In this document: positions 8,795 through 16,607 of the stretch, piece by piece
How the letters are laid out: every line of letters begins with the position of its first letter
Position numbering within the stretch: position 1 is the first letter of the stretch
NCBI RefSeq assembly: GCF_007827595.1
Contig: NZ_VISR01000003.1
Coordinates: forward strand, 124,001-188,000
Length of the DNA stretch: 64,000 nucleotides
Direction: 5' to 3'
DNA from: Streptomyces sp. BK340
GTDB lineage: Bacteria > Actinomycetota > Actinomycetes > Streptomycetales > Streptomycetaceae
Program-made: the position numbers and the translations under genes
Notes under the pieces: generated by a model
Told to the model about the DNA's origin: nothing
The model's input: the letters and a program-made list of their open reading frames with translations, nothing else
The model's database searches: none

Positions 8795-9241
8795 GTGACT
8801 GCCTTTACCGACGAAGACATCCCCGGCCGCCACGGCCCCTCCGCCACCACCGAGGCCGACCCGCGCGAGGTCGGCAGGGTGCGCACCGAGTACTCCCCCG
8901 CCCACGACGGCGACCCCGACCCGGGCGAGATCGTGTGGACCTGGGTGCCGTTCGAGGAGAACGACGGCCGGGGCAAGGACCGCCCGGTGCTGGTCGTGGC
9001 CCGGGAGGCGGCGGGCACCTTCCTCGCCGTCCAGCTGTCCAGCAAGCGGCACGACGGCGACCGGGAGTGGGTGGCCATCGGCAGCGGGCCCTGGGACCGG
9101 TCGGGCCGCGACTCGTGGGTGGACGTGGACCGGGTGCTGAGGCTGCACGAGAAGGGCATGCGCCGGGAGGCGTGCGCGATCGACCGGATGCGGTTCAACC
9201 TCGTCCGCCAGCGGCTCCACGAGCGGTACGGCTGGACCTGA
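8795..9241 (+). CDS. PemK/MazF-family toxin-like protein, no antitoxin gene adjacent
   Basis: A 148-residue protein from a GTG start. After about 40 low-complexity residues the core reads PGEIVWTWVPFEE and then KDRPVLVVARE (Lys61-Arg63-Pro64). This is the hallmark of the PemK/MazF fold (G-x-I...K-x-RP-V-L-V), an mRNA endoribonuclease family. The rest (AVQLSSKRHDGDREWVAIG and a C-terminal helix) fits. No antitoxin gene precedes it; only 80 bases separate it from the metallopeptidase gene. It may be an orphan toxin-like RNase, controlled in trans, or a domesticated family member. It ends 6 bases before a MITE. Confidence 0.75.
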   Translation: MTAFTDEDIPGRHGPSATTEADPREVGRVRTEYSPAHDGDPDPGEIVWTWVPFEENDGRGKDRPVLVVAREAAGTFLAVQLSSKRHDGDREWVAIGSGPWDRSGRDSWVDVDRVLRLHEKGMRREACAIDRMRFNLVRQRLHERYGWT

Positions 9242-9247
9242 CACCCG

Positions 9248-9273
9248 CTAGGTCCTGTCGTCAAATTCCCGTC
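9248..9273 (+). repeat. Left terminal inverted repeat of the MITE
   Basis: This 26-base repeat begins CTAGGTCCTG and ends TTCCCGTC. It matches the reverse complement of 9401-9426 at 25 of 26 positions. Confidence 0.9.
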
Positions 9274-9400
9274 GTCGCCCGAAGGGCGGCCTCGCGGCGT
9301 CTGGTGCGTGCTCTCGGCGTGCCGGGCGGAAGTCCTCGTACTGGACGTACTTGGGCTTTCGCCCGGTGCGGCGAGAGTGCGTGCCAGGCGTCGTGGGGCA

Positions 9401-9426
9401 GACGGGAATTTGACGACAGGGCCTAG
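9401..9426 (-). repeat. Right terminal inverted repeat of the MITE, containing a gene stop codon
   Basis: This 26-base repeat begins GACGGGAATT and ends GGCCTAG. The terminal CTA (9423-9425), read on the minus strand, is the TAG stop codon of the macrodomain gene. The insertion therefore abuts or defines that protein's C-terminus. Confidence 0.9.
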
Positions 9427-10250
9427 GGCTGCGGCAGGTCCTGCGGAAACGCCCGTACGAAGGCCTCCCGGACCGTCGCTCCCGGCGTACGGTCCAGGAC
9501 GCCGAACACCACGTGCTCGAACATCCGAGCGAACCTGCCGCCGGGCCCGAGCAGCGTACGGAAGGCGCCCGCGACCTGCGCCGGATCGTTCTGGAAGACA
9601 CCGCACCCCCAGGCGCCCAGCACCAGCCGCCGGTATCCGTGCGCGGCCGCGGTCTCCAGGACCCGCTCGGCCCGCCGGGCCAGGGCGGCCGGCAGTTCAC
9701 CGGCGCGCTCCGGTGCCGTACGCCGCAGAACGCCCGCGTTGGGGGCGGCGGCGGTCAGGAAGCCCGCCAGGTACGGCTCCGGCAGCAGGCGGCCCCGGTC
9801 GTCGCGGAACACCGGGACGGCCGGGGTGTGGATCACCCGGTCCGTGTAGAGCGGGTCGCGGTGGGCGCGGTGGTGGTCGTAGTACTCCCGGGCCTGAAGC
9901 AGGCAGGTGTACAGCGCGGAGGCGCGGCACAGGGCCTCTTCCTGGGCCTGGGCGCCGTTCAGATAGCCGCCGCCGGGATTGCGGGCCGAGGCGAAGTTCA
10001 GCACCGCGACCGGGGCGCCCGCGAGCCGACGGGCGGCTTCCAGACTGCTCTCGCCCGTGACCTGGAACAACGTCTCCGCATCCGCCGTCACGGACACCGG
10101 CACCGGCCCGGGGCCGTACATCCGCGTACCTGCCCGGGCGGCCTCGGTCGCCGCCGCCGTGGAGACCTCCCGGCCGTCCGGCAGGCGGTATCCCCCTGAC
10201 GCCACGATCTGCTCGGTCTCCGCGGCGATGCCGCGCAGGCGCGCGCTCAC
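9423..10250 (-). CDS. TIGR02452-like macrodomain / microbial PARG-type protein
   Basis: A 275-residue protein starting at GTG 10250 (sequence SARLRGIAAETEQ) after a GGGGGTGG run; the longer upstream frame is not protein-like. It shows the signature of bacterial-type poly(ADP-ribose) glycohydrolases: NFASARNPGGGYLNG around residues 85-99 followed by QEE at about 103-105. The GGG loop binds the diphosphate and the adjacent Glu is catalytic. Such enzymes remove ADP-ribose marks or process ADP-ribose derivatives and often occur in stress or conflict loci. Its stop codon lies inside the right MITE repeat. It is divergent from egtA. Confidence 0.85.
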   Translation of the reverse strand: MSARLRGIAAETEQIVASGGYRLPDGREVSTAAATEAARAGTRMYGPGPVPVSVTADAETLFQVTGESSLEAARRLAGAPVAVLNFASARNPGGGYLNGAQAQEEALCRASALYTCLLQAREYYDHHRAHRDPLYTDRVIHTPAVPVFRDDRGRLLPEPYLAGFLTAAAPNAGVLRRTAPERAGELPAALARRAERVLETAAAHGYRRLVLGAWGCGVFQNDPAQVAGAFRTLLGPGGRFARMFEHVVFGVLDRTPGATVREAFVRAFPQDLPQP

Positions 10251-10351
10251 GGCGCCACCCCCGTGGGCGCCGTGACCGCGGCCCGCGCAGCCTCCCCCGT
10301 CGTGCTCATACAGGCATCCTGGGTGATGCTGGTGATGCGGTGCAACGGAGT

Positions 10352-10366
10352 TTCCGGGTCCCGGAA
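10352..10366. promoter_or_regulatory. 15-bp perfect palindrome upstream of egtA
   Basis: TTCCGGG-T-CCCGGAA is a perfect palindrome around a single base. It lies in the 275-bp region between the divergent macrodomain gene and egtA, about 160 bases upstream of the egtA start. It is a reasonable operator candidate for either gene. The regulator is not evident from the sequence. Confidence 0.4.
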
Positions 10367-10525
10367 CGGCCTGGAAACGCCCAAGAAAAGGGAGATTACC
10401 GATCCCGGACGTGCCGATGGGCACCCTTGTGCGAATCGTTGCGAGGGTCTTGGGTGGGACGAGTGCCTGTCCGGCTCACCGCACGCCGGGCCGGTGGCAT
10501 GGTGGAATCTCAGGAGGATCCCGAC

Positions 10526-11842
10526 ATGTCCGACTCAATGACCGATGGTGGCGACTGTACGGAGCACCGCACAGCCCTCACCGAAGCCGAGGTCGAAGCC
10601 CTCGTCCGAGGCATCTGTTTCAAGACAGGCCCGCCCCGCACGCTCGGGGTCGAAGTGGAATGGCTCGTCCACGAGCTGCGGCAGCCGCAGCTCCCGGTGA
10701 CACCCGAACGACTCGAAGCGGCCTACGCCACCCTGCGGAGCGTGCCGCTGAAGTCGCCGCTGACGATCGAACCCGGCGGCCAGCTGGAGCTGAGCTCCCC
10801 GCCCGCCACCTCCTTGATGGAGTGCATAGACACCGTCTCGGCCGACCTGGACACGGTCCGCACGGTCCTCGCCGAGGACGGCCTGGGACTCGTCGGCGTC
10901 GGCCACGACCCCTGGCACCCACCCCGCCGCTTCCTGCGCGAACCGCGCTATGACGCCATGGAGGCCTGCCTCGACCGCACCGGCACGGCCGGCCGGCACA
11001 TGATGTGCACCTCGGCCTCCGTCCAGGTGTGCGTGGACGCCGGCTACGAGGAGCCCGGGCCGCTCGGGCACGAGCGGCGCTGGCAGCTGGCGCACCTGCT
11101 GGGCGCGGTACTGGTGGCCGCGTTCGCGAACTCCCCGCTGATCGGCCGGCAGCCCACGGGCTGGCGGTCCACCCGGCAGCTGCTGTGGATGGAGATCGGC
11201 GTCGCAGGCCGGGCGGGCGGTCCCCCGCCGGACGGCGAGCCGCGGGACGCCTGGACCCGGCATGTGCTGGACGCCCCGGTGATGTGCGTCCGCAACGACG
11301 GCGGTCCGTGGGAGTTGCCCGAGGACCTGACCTTCCGCGAGTGGACCCGCTCGCGGACACCCCGGCCGCCCACCCGGGCGGATCTCGACTATCACCTCAC
11401 CACCCTGTTCCCGCCGGTCCGGCCCCGCGGCCACCTGGAGCTGCGCATGATCGACGCGCAGCCCGGCGAGGACGGCTGGATCGTGCCGCTCGCGGTGGCG
11501 GCGGCGCTGTTCGACGACCCGGAAGCCACCGAGTCCGCGCACCGGGCGGTGAAACCCCTGGCGGCGCGGACGCTGAACCTGCCCGCCCCGCACAATCCGC
11601 TGTGGACCGACGCGGCCCGGTACGGGCTCGCCGACCCCGAGCTGCGCGAGGCCGCCGTCGCCTGTTTCGCGGCGGCGCTGGAGGCCCTGCCCCGGCTCGG
11701 TGCCACACCCGCGGTCATGGACGCCGTGGCGGCCCATCTCCACCGCTACGTCGTCCGGGGCCGCTGCCCGGCCGACGACCTGCTGGACCGCCTGCGCGAC
11801 ACGGACCGTCGTGCCCACGGGAGGAAGGACATCCGCACATGA
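10526..11842 (+). CDS. egtA: Ergothioneine biosynthesis glutamate-cysteine ligase EgtA
   Basis: A 438-residue enzyme making gamma-glutamylcysteine, the thiol donor for ergothioneine. The start at 10526 is fixed by an AGGAGG 8 bases upstream. It has the GCS2 family profile: PPRTLGVEVEWLVHE near the N-terminus (metal/ATP-binding Glu residues), IEPGGQLELSSPP (residues about 85-97) and later HLELRMIDAQPGEDGW. It is the first gene of a four-gene operon, and its stop overlaps the egtB start by 4 bases (ATGA). The identity rests strongly on this context. Confidence 0.95.
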   Translation: MSDSMTDGGDCTEHRTALTEAEVEALVRGICFKTGPPRTLGVEVEWLVHELRQPQLPVTPERLEAAYATLRSVPLKSPLTIEPGGQLELSSPPATSLMECIDTVSADLDTVRTVLAEDGLGLVGVGHDPWHPPRRFLREPRYDAMEACLDRTGTAGRHMMCTSASVQVCVDAGYEEPGPLGHERRWQLAHLLGAVLVAAFANSPLIGRQPTGWRSTRQLLWMEIGVAGRAGGPPPDGEPRDAWTRHVLDAPVMCVRNDGGPWELPEDLTFREWTRSRTPRPPTRADLDYHLTTLFPPVRPRGHLELRMIDAQPGEDGWIVPLAVAAALFDDPEATESAHRAVKPLAARTLNLPAPHNPLWTDAARYGLADPELREAAVACFAAALEALPRLGATPAVMDAVAAHLHRYVVRGRCPADDLLDRLRDTDRRAHGRKDIRT

Positions 11843-13176
11843 CCGCCCCGGAGACCGAGGTCACGGACACCGAGCACGACAGCGAGGCGCTGCGCGAGCG
11901 TGCGCTCGCCTCGCTCACCACCGCCCGCGCCCGCACGACGCTGCTGACCAGCTGCGTCGAGGACCCCGACCTCACCGCGCAGCACTCCCCGCTGATGTCG
12001 CCGCTGGTGTGGGACCTCGCCCACATCGGCAACCAGGAGGAGCTGTGGCTGCTGCGGGCGGTCGGCGGCCGGGAGGCGATGCGGCCCGAGATCGACGGCC
12101 TGTACGACGCGTTCGAACACCCGCGCTCCGAGCGGCCCTCGCTGCCGCTGCTGCCGCCAGCCGAGGCCCGCGGCTACGCGGCCGAGGTGCGCGGCCGGGC
12201 CCTGGACCTGCTGGGAGCCGCGGACTTCCACGGCAGCCGGCTGACCGAGGCCGGGTTCGCCTTCGGGATGATCGCGCAGCACGAACAGCAGCACGACGAG
12301 ACGATGCTGATCACCCATCAGCTCCGCAGGGGCCCGCAGGCCCTGACCGCCCCCGACCCCGAGCCGGCCCCGCTGTTCACGGGCCCGGCCGAAGTCCTGG
12401 TCCCCGGCGGCCCGTTCACCATGGGCACCTCCACCGAGCCGTGGGCGCTGGACAACGAACGCCCGGCGCACCCGGTGGACCTGGCGCCGTACTGGATCGA
12501 CACGACCCCGGTGACGAACGCGGCGTACCGGGCGTTCATCGAGGACGGCGGCTACGACACCGAGCGCTGGTGGACGCCCGAGGGCTGGGCGCACGTCCGC
12601 CGGCACTCCCTCACCGCCCCGCTGTTCTGGCGCCGCGACGGCGGCCAATGGCTCAGGCGCCGCTTCGGGGTCACCGAGGTCGTGCCGCCGGACGAGCCGG
12701 TGCTGCACGTGTGCTGGTACGAGGCGGACGCCTACGCCCGCTGGGCCGGGCGCCGGCTGCCCACCGAGGCCGAATGGGAGAAGGCCGCCCGGTACGACCC
12801 GGCCACGGGCCGCTCCACCCGCTACCCGTGGGGCGACGCCGACCCGGCGCCCGAGCACGCCAACCTGGGCCAGCGGCACCTCAGGCCCGCTCCCGCCGGC
12901 AGCTACCCGGCCGGTGAGTCCCCGCTCGGCGTCCGGCAGCTGATCGGGGACGTGTGGGAGTGGACGGCGAGCGACTTCCTGCCGTACCCGGGCTTCCAGG
13001 CGTTCCCGTACAAGGAGTACTCGGAGGTGTTCTTCGGCTCCGACCACAAGGTGCTGCGCGGCGGCTCGTTCGCCGTGGACCCGGTGGCCTGCCGTGGCAC
13101 GTTCCGCAACTGGGACTACCCGATCCGGCGGCAGATCTTCTCCGGGTTCCGCACCGCCCGCTCGGAGGACGTCTGA
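11839..13176 (+). CDS. egtB: Ergothioneine sulfoxide synthase EgtB
   Basis: A 445-residue non-haem iron enzyme that joins gamma-glutamylcysteine (or cysteine) to hercynine and oxidises the sulfur using oxygen. The N-terminal DinB-like domain supplies the iron ligands: His62 (AHIGNQEE) and the HxxxHxE motif at 148-154 (QHEQQHDE). The C-terminal half is a formylglycine-generating-enzyme (FGE-sulfatase) fold with GGPFTMGT near residue 190, LPTEAEWEKAAR and VLRGGSF. Start and stop overlap egtA (ATGA) and egtC (TGATG), so translation is coupled throughout. Confidence 0.95.
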   Translation: MTAPETEVTDTEHDSEALRERALASLTTARARTTLLTSCVEDPDLTAQHSPLMSPLVWDLAHIGNQEELWLLRAVGGREAMRPEIDGLYDAFEHPRSERPSLPLLPPAEARGYAAEVRGRALDLLGAADFHGSRLTEAGFAFGMIAQHEQQHDETMLITHQLRRGPQALTAPDPEPAPLFTGPAEVLVPGGPFTMGTSTEPWALDNERPAHPVDLAPYWIDTTPVTNAAYRAFIEDGGYDTERWWTPEGWAHVRRHSLTAPLFWRRDGGQWLRRRFGVTEVVPPDEPVLHVCWYEADAYARWAGRRLPTEAEWEKAARYDPATGRSTRYPWGDADPAPEHANLGQRHLRPAPAGSYPAGESPLGVRQLIGDVWEWTASDFLPYPGFQAFPYKEYSEVFFGSDHKVLRGGSFAVDPVACRGTFRNWDYPIRRQIFSGFRTARSEDV

Positions 13177-13955
13177 TGTGCCGTCATCTGGCCTATCTGG
13201 GCCCCGAGGAGCCGCTCGGCCGCCTTCTCGTGGAGCCCCCGCACAGCCTGTTCCGGCAGTCGTGGGCGCCCCGGCGGCAGCGGTACGGGACGGTCAACGC
13301 CGATGGTTTCGGGGTGGGCTGGTACGCCCCGGGCGATCCGGTTCCGGCCCGCTACCGGCGGTTCGGGCCGATCTGGGCGGACCCCTCCTTCACCGACCTG
13401 GCCCGGGTCGTGCGCGCCGGTGCCGTGCTGGCCGCCGTACGCGACGCGACCCGGGCGGGCGCGGACGGCGAGGCAGCGGCGGCGCCCTTCGCCGCCGACC
13501 GGTGGCTGTTCAGCCACAACGGCGCGGTCGCCGGCTGGCCGGACTCGGCCGCACCGCTGGTGTCCGTCCTGCCGCCGGTCGAGCTCCTGTCGCTGGAGGC
13601 GCGCACCGACTCGGCGTTCGTCTGGGCGCTGGTGCTGCACCGGCTGCGGCTCGGTGACGACCCGGCCGGCGCCCTCGGCTGGGCGGTTCGCGAGCTGGCC
13701 GAGGCGGCCCCCGCCTCCCGGCTGAACCTGCTGCTCACCGACGGCACCACCATCACCGCCACCGCCTGGGGCGACAGCCTCTGGTACCGCACGGAGCCCG
13801 GCACCGGCACGGTCGTCGCCTCCGAACCGTATGAGGACGACCCGCTCTGGCAGGAGGTCCCCGACCGCACCGTGCTCACGGCGAGCCGCACCGGCGTGCT
13901 GTTCGCCCCGCTCGAGGATCCGGCGTCAGTACCATCGAAGGAGCCCTGTACGTGA
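13176..13955 (+). CDS. egtC: Gamma-glutamyl-hercynylcysteine sulfoxide hydrolase EgtC
   Basis: A 259-residue class II glutamine-amidotransferase-like hydrolase that removes the glutamyl group from the EgtB product. The start MCRHLAYLGPEEP places the nucleophilic Cys2 directly after the initiator Met, as required for this Ntn-hydrolase fold. Conserved NADGFGVGWY (about 40-49) and WLFSHNGAVAGW (about 110-121) complete the active-site pattern. The start codon shares one base with the egtB stop, and its 3' end overlaps the egtD GTG start by 4 bases. Confidence 0.95.
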   Translation: MCRHLAYLGPEEPLGRLLVEPPHSLFRQSWAPRRQRYGTVNADGFGVGWYAPGDPVPARYRRFGPIWADPSFTDLARVVRAGAVLAAVRDATRAGADGEAAAAPFAADRWLFSHNGAVAGWPDSAAPLVSVLPPVELLSLEARTDSAFVWALVLHRLRLGDDPAGALGWAVRELAEAAPASRLNLLLTDGTTITATAWGDSLWYRTEPGTGTVVASEPYEDDPLWQEVPDRTVLTASRTGVLFAPLEDPASVPSKEPCT

Positions 13956-14914
13956 GTCCCCTGCACGTGACCCGCACCCTCCCCGAGGACGCGACGGACG
14001 CCGCGCTGCGCGCGGACGTCCTCGCCGGCCTGACGGTCAACCCCAAAACGCTGCCGCCCAAGTGGTTCTACGACGCCCGGGGCAGCGAGCTGTTCGAACA
14101 GATCACGGAACTGCCCGAGTACTACCCGACACGGGCCGAGCGCGAGATCCTCGTCGCCCGGTCCGGCGAGATAGCCGCCGCGAGCCACGCGCGCACCCTG
14201 GTCGAACTGGGCTCCGGATCCTCGGAGAAGACCCGCTATCTGCTCGACGCGCTCACCTCACTGGCGGCATACGTACCCGTCGACGTCAGCGAGAGCGCCC
14301 TCACCCAGGCCGGGCAGGCGCTCATCGAGGAACGCCCCGGGCTCGACGTGCACGCGCTGATCGCCGACTTCACCGCCCCGCTGGCGCTGCCCGAGAAGCC
14401 CGGACCCCGGCTGGTGGCGTTCCTCGGCGGAACGATCGGCAACCTGCTGCCCGCCGAGCGGGCGAAGTTCCTGGCCTCGGTGCGCGCCCTGCTCGCACCG
14501 GGCGACGCGCTGCTGCTCGGCACGGACCTGGTCAAGGACGAACAGGTGCTGGTCCGGGCGTACGACGACGCGGCCGGGGTGACGGCCGCGTTCAACAAGA
14601 ACGTCCTGGCCGTCATGAACCGGGAGCTGGGCGCCGACTTCGATCCGGACGCCTTCGACCATCTGGCCCTGTGGGACAGCGAGCAGGAGTGGATCGAGAT
14701 GCGGCTGCGCTCGCGCACCGAGCAGACCGTGAAGGTGCCCGCGCTGGACCTCGCCGTGCACTTCGCCGCGGGCGAGGAGCTGCGCACCGAGGTGTCCGCG
14801 AAGTTCCGCAAGGACGGGGTGAGCACTGAACTCGATGCGGTGGGACTGGAGTTGACCCACTGGTGGACGGACACCGAGAGCCGCTTCGCGCTGTCGCTCA
14901 GCGTGGCGCGGTAG
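13952..14914 (+). CDS. egtD: L-histidine N-alpha-methyltransferase EgtD
   Basis: A 320-residue SAM-dependent enzyme that trimethylates histidine to hercynine, the committed step of ergothioneine synthesis. It has LPPKWFYDARGSELFEQIT near the N-terminus, the SAM-binding LVELGSGSSEKTRYLLD (about 76-92), VAFLGGTIGNL and a C-terminal WIEMRLRS substrate region. Length is typical (about 320). GTG start overlaps egtC. The operon ends here. No egtE-type PLP C-S lyase is seen nearby, so the last step must be encoded elsewhere or by a non-specific lyase. Confidence 0.95.
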   Translation: MSPLHVTRTLPEDATDAALRADVLAGLTVNPKTLPPKWFYDARGSELFEQITELPEYYPTRAEREILVARSGEIAAASHARTLVELGSGSSEKTRYLLDALTSLAAYVPVDVSESALTQAGQALIEERPGLDVHALIADFTAPLALPEKPGPRLVAFLGGTIGNLLPAERAKFLASVRALLAPGDALLLGTDLVKDEQVLVRAYDDAAGVTAAFNKNVLAVMNRELGADFDPDAFDHLALWDSEQEWIEMRLRSRTEQTVKVPALDLAVHFAAGEELRTEVSAKFRKDGVSTELDAVGLELTHWWTDTESRFALSLSVAR

Positions 14915-14915
14915 G

Positions 14916-16172
14916 TCAGCCCAGGTTCGGAGCGAGAGCCTCGGTGATCTTCCGGTCGGCCCGGCGCGCCTCGGCCGCCGGGTCGGCCCCGCCGAGCACC
15001 TCGGTCATGTAGCCCTTGATCGGGTTGTCGGCCTCGACCGCGGCCCACTGCGGGCTTGCGGGGGTCGCCCGGCCGTGTGCGGCGCCCGCCGCCATGGCGG
15101 CGACCCCCTCCTCACCCGCGACCGCGCCCGCCAGGGTGGTCTTGTTGGGCACGTAGTTCATCGTGCGGGCGAGTTCGGTGTCCCACTTGGCACCCGTGAG
15201 CGCCCCGACGACTGCGGTCGCGGCGAACTGGTCGTCGGTGTTCCGCGGGACGACGAGGTCGGAGCCGCCGGTGAAGACCGTGCCGGGCCGGGCGGCGGTC
15301 CTGCCGGGCACCGGGAAGAAGCCGAGCTTGCCCTTGAGTCCGGGATTCTGCTGCACGACGGACTGGGCGAGCCCCGGTACGGCGATGATCTGCGCGACCT
15401 TGCCGCCGGCGAACACCCCCGCCTGGGGCGGGTGCTCCTCGTCCGCGTCCACGGGGCCCTCGCCGAGCGCCTGGAGCCGCCGGTAGAAGTCCATGCCGCG
15501 CAGGGCTGCCGGGGTGTCCAGGGTGCCGCGCCACTCGTAGTCCTTCTGCTCGGCCAGCTCGCCCCCCTCGTCCCAGATGAAGCCGGAGAGGGTGTACCAG
15601 TCCTGTCCGGCCAGGTAGATGCCCTGGTTGCCACCCGAGTCGAGCTTCCGGGTGTCGGTGAGCCACTCGTCACGGGTCTTCGGCGGGGCGGTGATGCCGG
15701 CCTGCGCGAAGAGGTCCTTGCGGTAGACGACGACCCGGTTGGCCGCGTACCAGGGCACGCCGTACTGCTTGTTGCCGTCCTTGCCCGGCTCGGCGAGGCC
15801 CGGCAGCCAGCGCTCCTTGCCCCAGTCGCGCATGGATTCCAGCGTGAGGTCGGCGAGCCGGCCGTCGTCGACGTACAGCGGGACCTGGGTGTTGCCCACC
15901 TCGATGACGTCGGGACCGTCCTTCGCGTCGCTCCTGAGTGCCTTCCGGACCTTCTCGACGATGCCGGTCCACTCCTGGATGCGGATGTCGAGCCGCAGGT
16001 CCGTGTGGGTGCGTTCGAAGTCCTCGGTGAAGCGCCGCAGGAACTCCTTCGAGGCGCTGTCCTTCATCAGCCACACGGTGACGGTGTGCCGGTCCTGGCC
16101 GCCCGGGAGGAGGCCGCAGCCGCTGGCGAGGGAGCCGGTGACGCAGAGGAGGGCGAGCAGACGACGTCTCAC
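14916..16172 (-). CDS. Extracellular solute-binding lipoprotein (sugar ABC type), orphan
   Basis: A 418-residue lipoprotein from GTG 16172: RRRLLALLCVTGSLASGC gives a signal peptide with lipid Cys19. The mature protein has the family 1 sugar-binding pattern: VTVWLMKDSASKEFL at the start, YGVPWYAANRVVVYRKDLF in the middle and GSDLVVPRNT. It would bind a sugar outside the membrane and deliver it to an ABC importer. No permease genes are adjacent; egtD converges from one side, its stop one base away. It would have to use permeases encoded elsewhere. A DasR-like operator lies about 85 bases upstream. Confidence 0.9.
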   Translation of the reverse strand: MRRRLLALLCVTGSLASGCGLLPGGQDRHTVTVWLMKDSASKEFLRRFTEDFERTHTDLRLDIRIQEWTGIVEKVRKALRSDAKDGPDVIEVGNTQVPLYVDDGRLADLTLESMRDWGKERWLPGLAEPGKDGNKQYGVPWYAANRVVVYRKDLFAQAGITAPPKTRDEWLTDTRKLDSGGNQGIYLAGQDWYTLSGFIWDEGGELAEQKDYEWRGTLDTPAALRGMDFYRRLQALGEGPVDADEEHPPQAGVFAGGKVAQIIAVPGLAQSVVQQNPGLKGKLGFFPVPGRTAARPGTVFTGGSDLVVPRNTDDQFAATAVVGALTGAKWDTELARTMNYVPNKTTLAGAVAGEEGVAAMAAGAAHGRATPASPQWAAVEADNPIKGYMTEVLGGADPAAEARRADRKITEALAPNLG

Positions 16173-16255
16173 GAGGGGTCCTGTTCTGTCTGACGGACAG
16201 GGGAAGGGGCCCGACGTGGGGGGACGAGCCATGGCTCGCACGGGTGTCTGAATTT

Positions 16256-16267
16256 TGGTATGGACCA
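16256..16267. promoter_or_regulatory. DasR-like (dre) operator candidate
   Basis: TGGT-ATGG-ACCA has the same half-sites and spacing as the GntR-family DasR element (TGGT-CTAG-ACCA). Only the central tetranucleotide differs. It lies upstream of the sugar-binding lipoprotein, a type of gene DasR commonly controls. It is also about 120 bases upstream of the divergent dodecin gene. Confidence 0.45.
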
Positions 16268-16387
16268 ATGCCGGGGTCAAGACCTACCCGGGGGTACGGC
16301 CGCGACGCCTCGCGCTCCGCCTCCGCATACGGCACCGTGGAGTGACGCGTGACACACCCGTCACGGCGGCACAGCGAGGAGCACCGC

Positions 16388-16603
16388 ATGACCAACCACA
16401 CCTACCGGGTCTCGGAGATCGTCGGCACCTCCCCCGACGGCGTCGACAAGGCGATCCGCAACGGCATCGCCCGTGCGTCCCAGACCGTGCGCAACCTGGA
16501 CTGGTTCGAGGTGACGCAGGTCAGGGGGCAGATCGAGGACGGGCAGATCGCGCACTGGCAGGTCGGTCTGAAGGTGGGCTTCCGCATCGAGGACGGGGAG
16601 TAG
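16388..16603 (+). CDS. Dodecin (small flavin-binding protein)
   Basis: A 71-residue protein starting MTNHTYRVSEIVGTSPDG. It has the beta-alpha-beta-beta dodecin pattern: VDKAIRNGIARASQTVRNL helix, LDWFEVTQVRGQI strand and HWQVGLKVGFRIED strand. Trp and Gln residues in the expected positions stack on the flavin isoalloxazine ring. Dodecins form hollow 12-mers that store or buffer flavins (or CoA in some actinobacteria). The start is set by a GAGGAG 6-10 bases upstream. The gene stands alone, divergent from the lipoprotein gene. Confidence 0.95.
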   Translation: MTNHTYRVSEIVGTSPDGVDKAIRNGIARASQTVRNLDWFEVTQVRGQIEDGQIAHWQVGLKVGFRIEDGE

Positions 16604-16607
16604 CCCC

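Larger units (their letters stand above)
9248..9426. mobile_element. 179-bp miniature inverted-repeat element (MITE)
   Basis: The element is bounded by 26-bp terminal inverted repeats at 9248-9273 and 9401-9426 that agree at 25 of 26 positions. Their core is CCTGTCGTCAAATTCCCGTC. CTAG is present at both ends, either as target duplication or as part of the repeat. The interior is also an imperfect palindrome (GCGTGCTCTCGGCG pairs with CGGCGAGAGTGC), centred near 9343, with a small extra hairpin CGCCCGAAGGGCG near the left end. The whole can fold into one long hairpin. It encodes no transposase, so it would be mobilised in trans, perhaps by an IS5-type enzyme. It fills the gap between two convergent genes. 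Confidence 0.85.
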
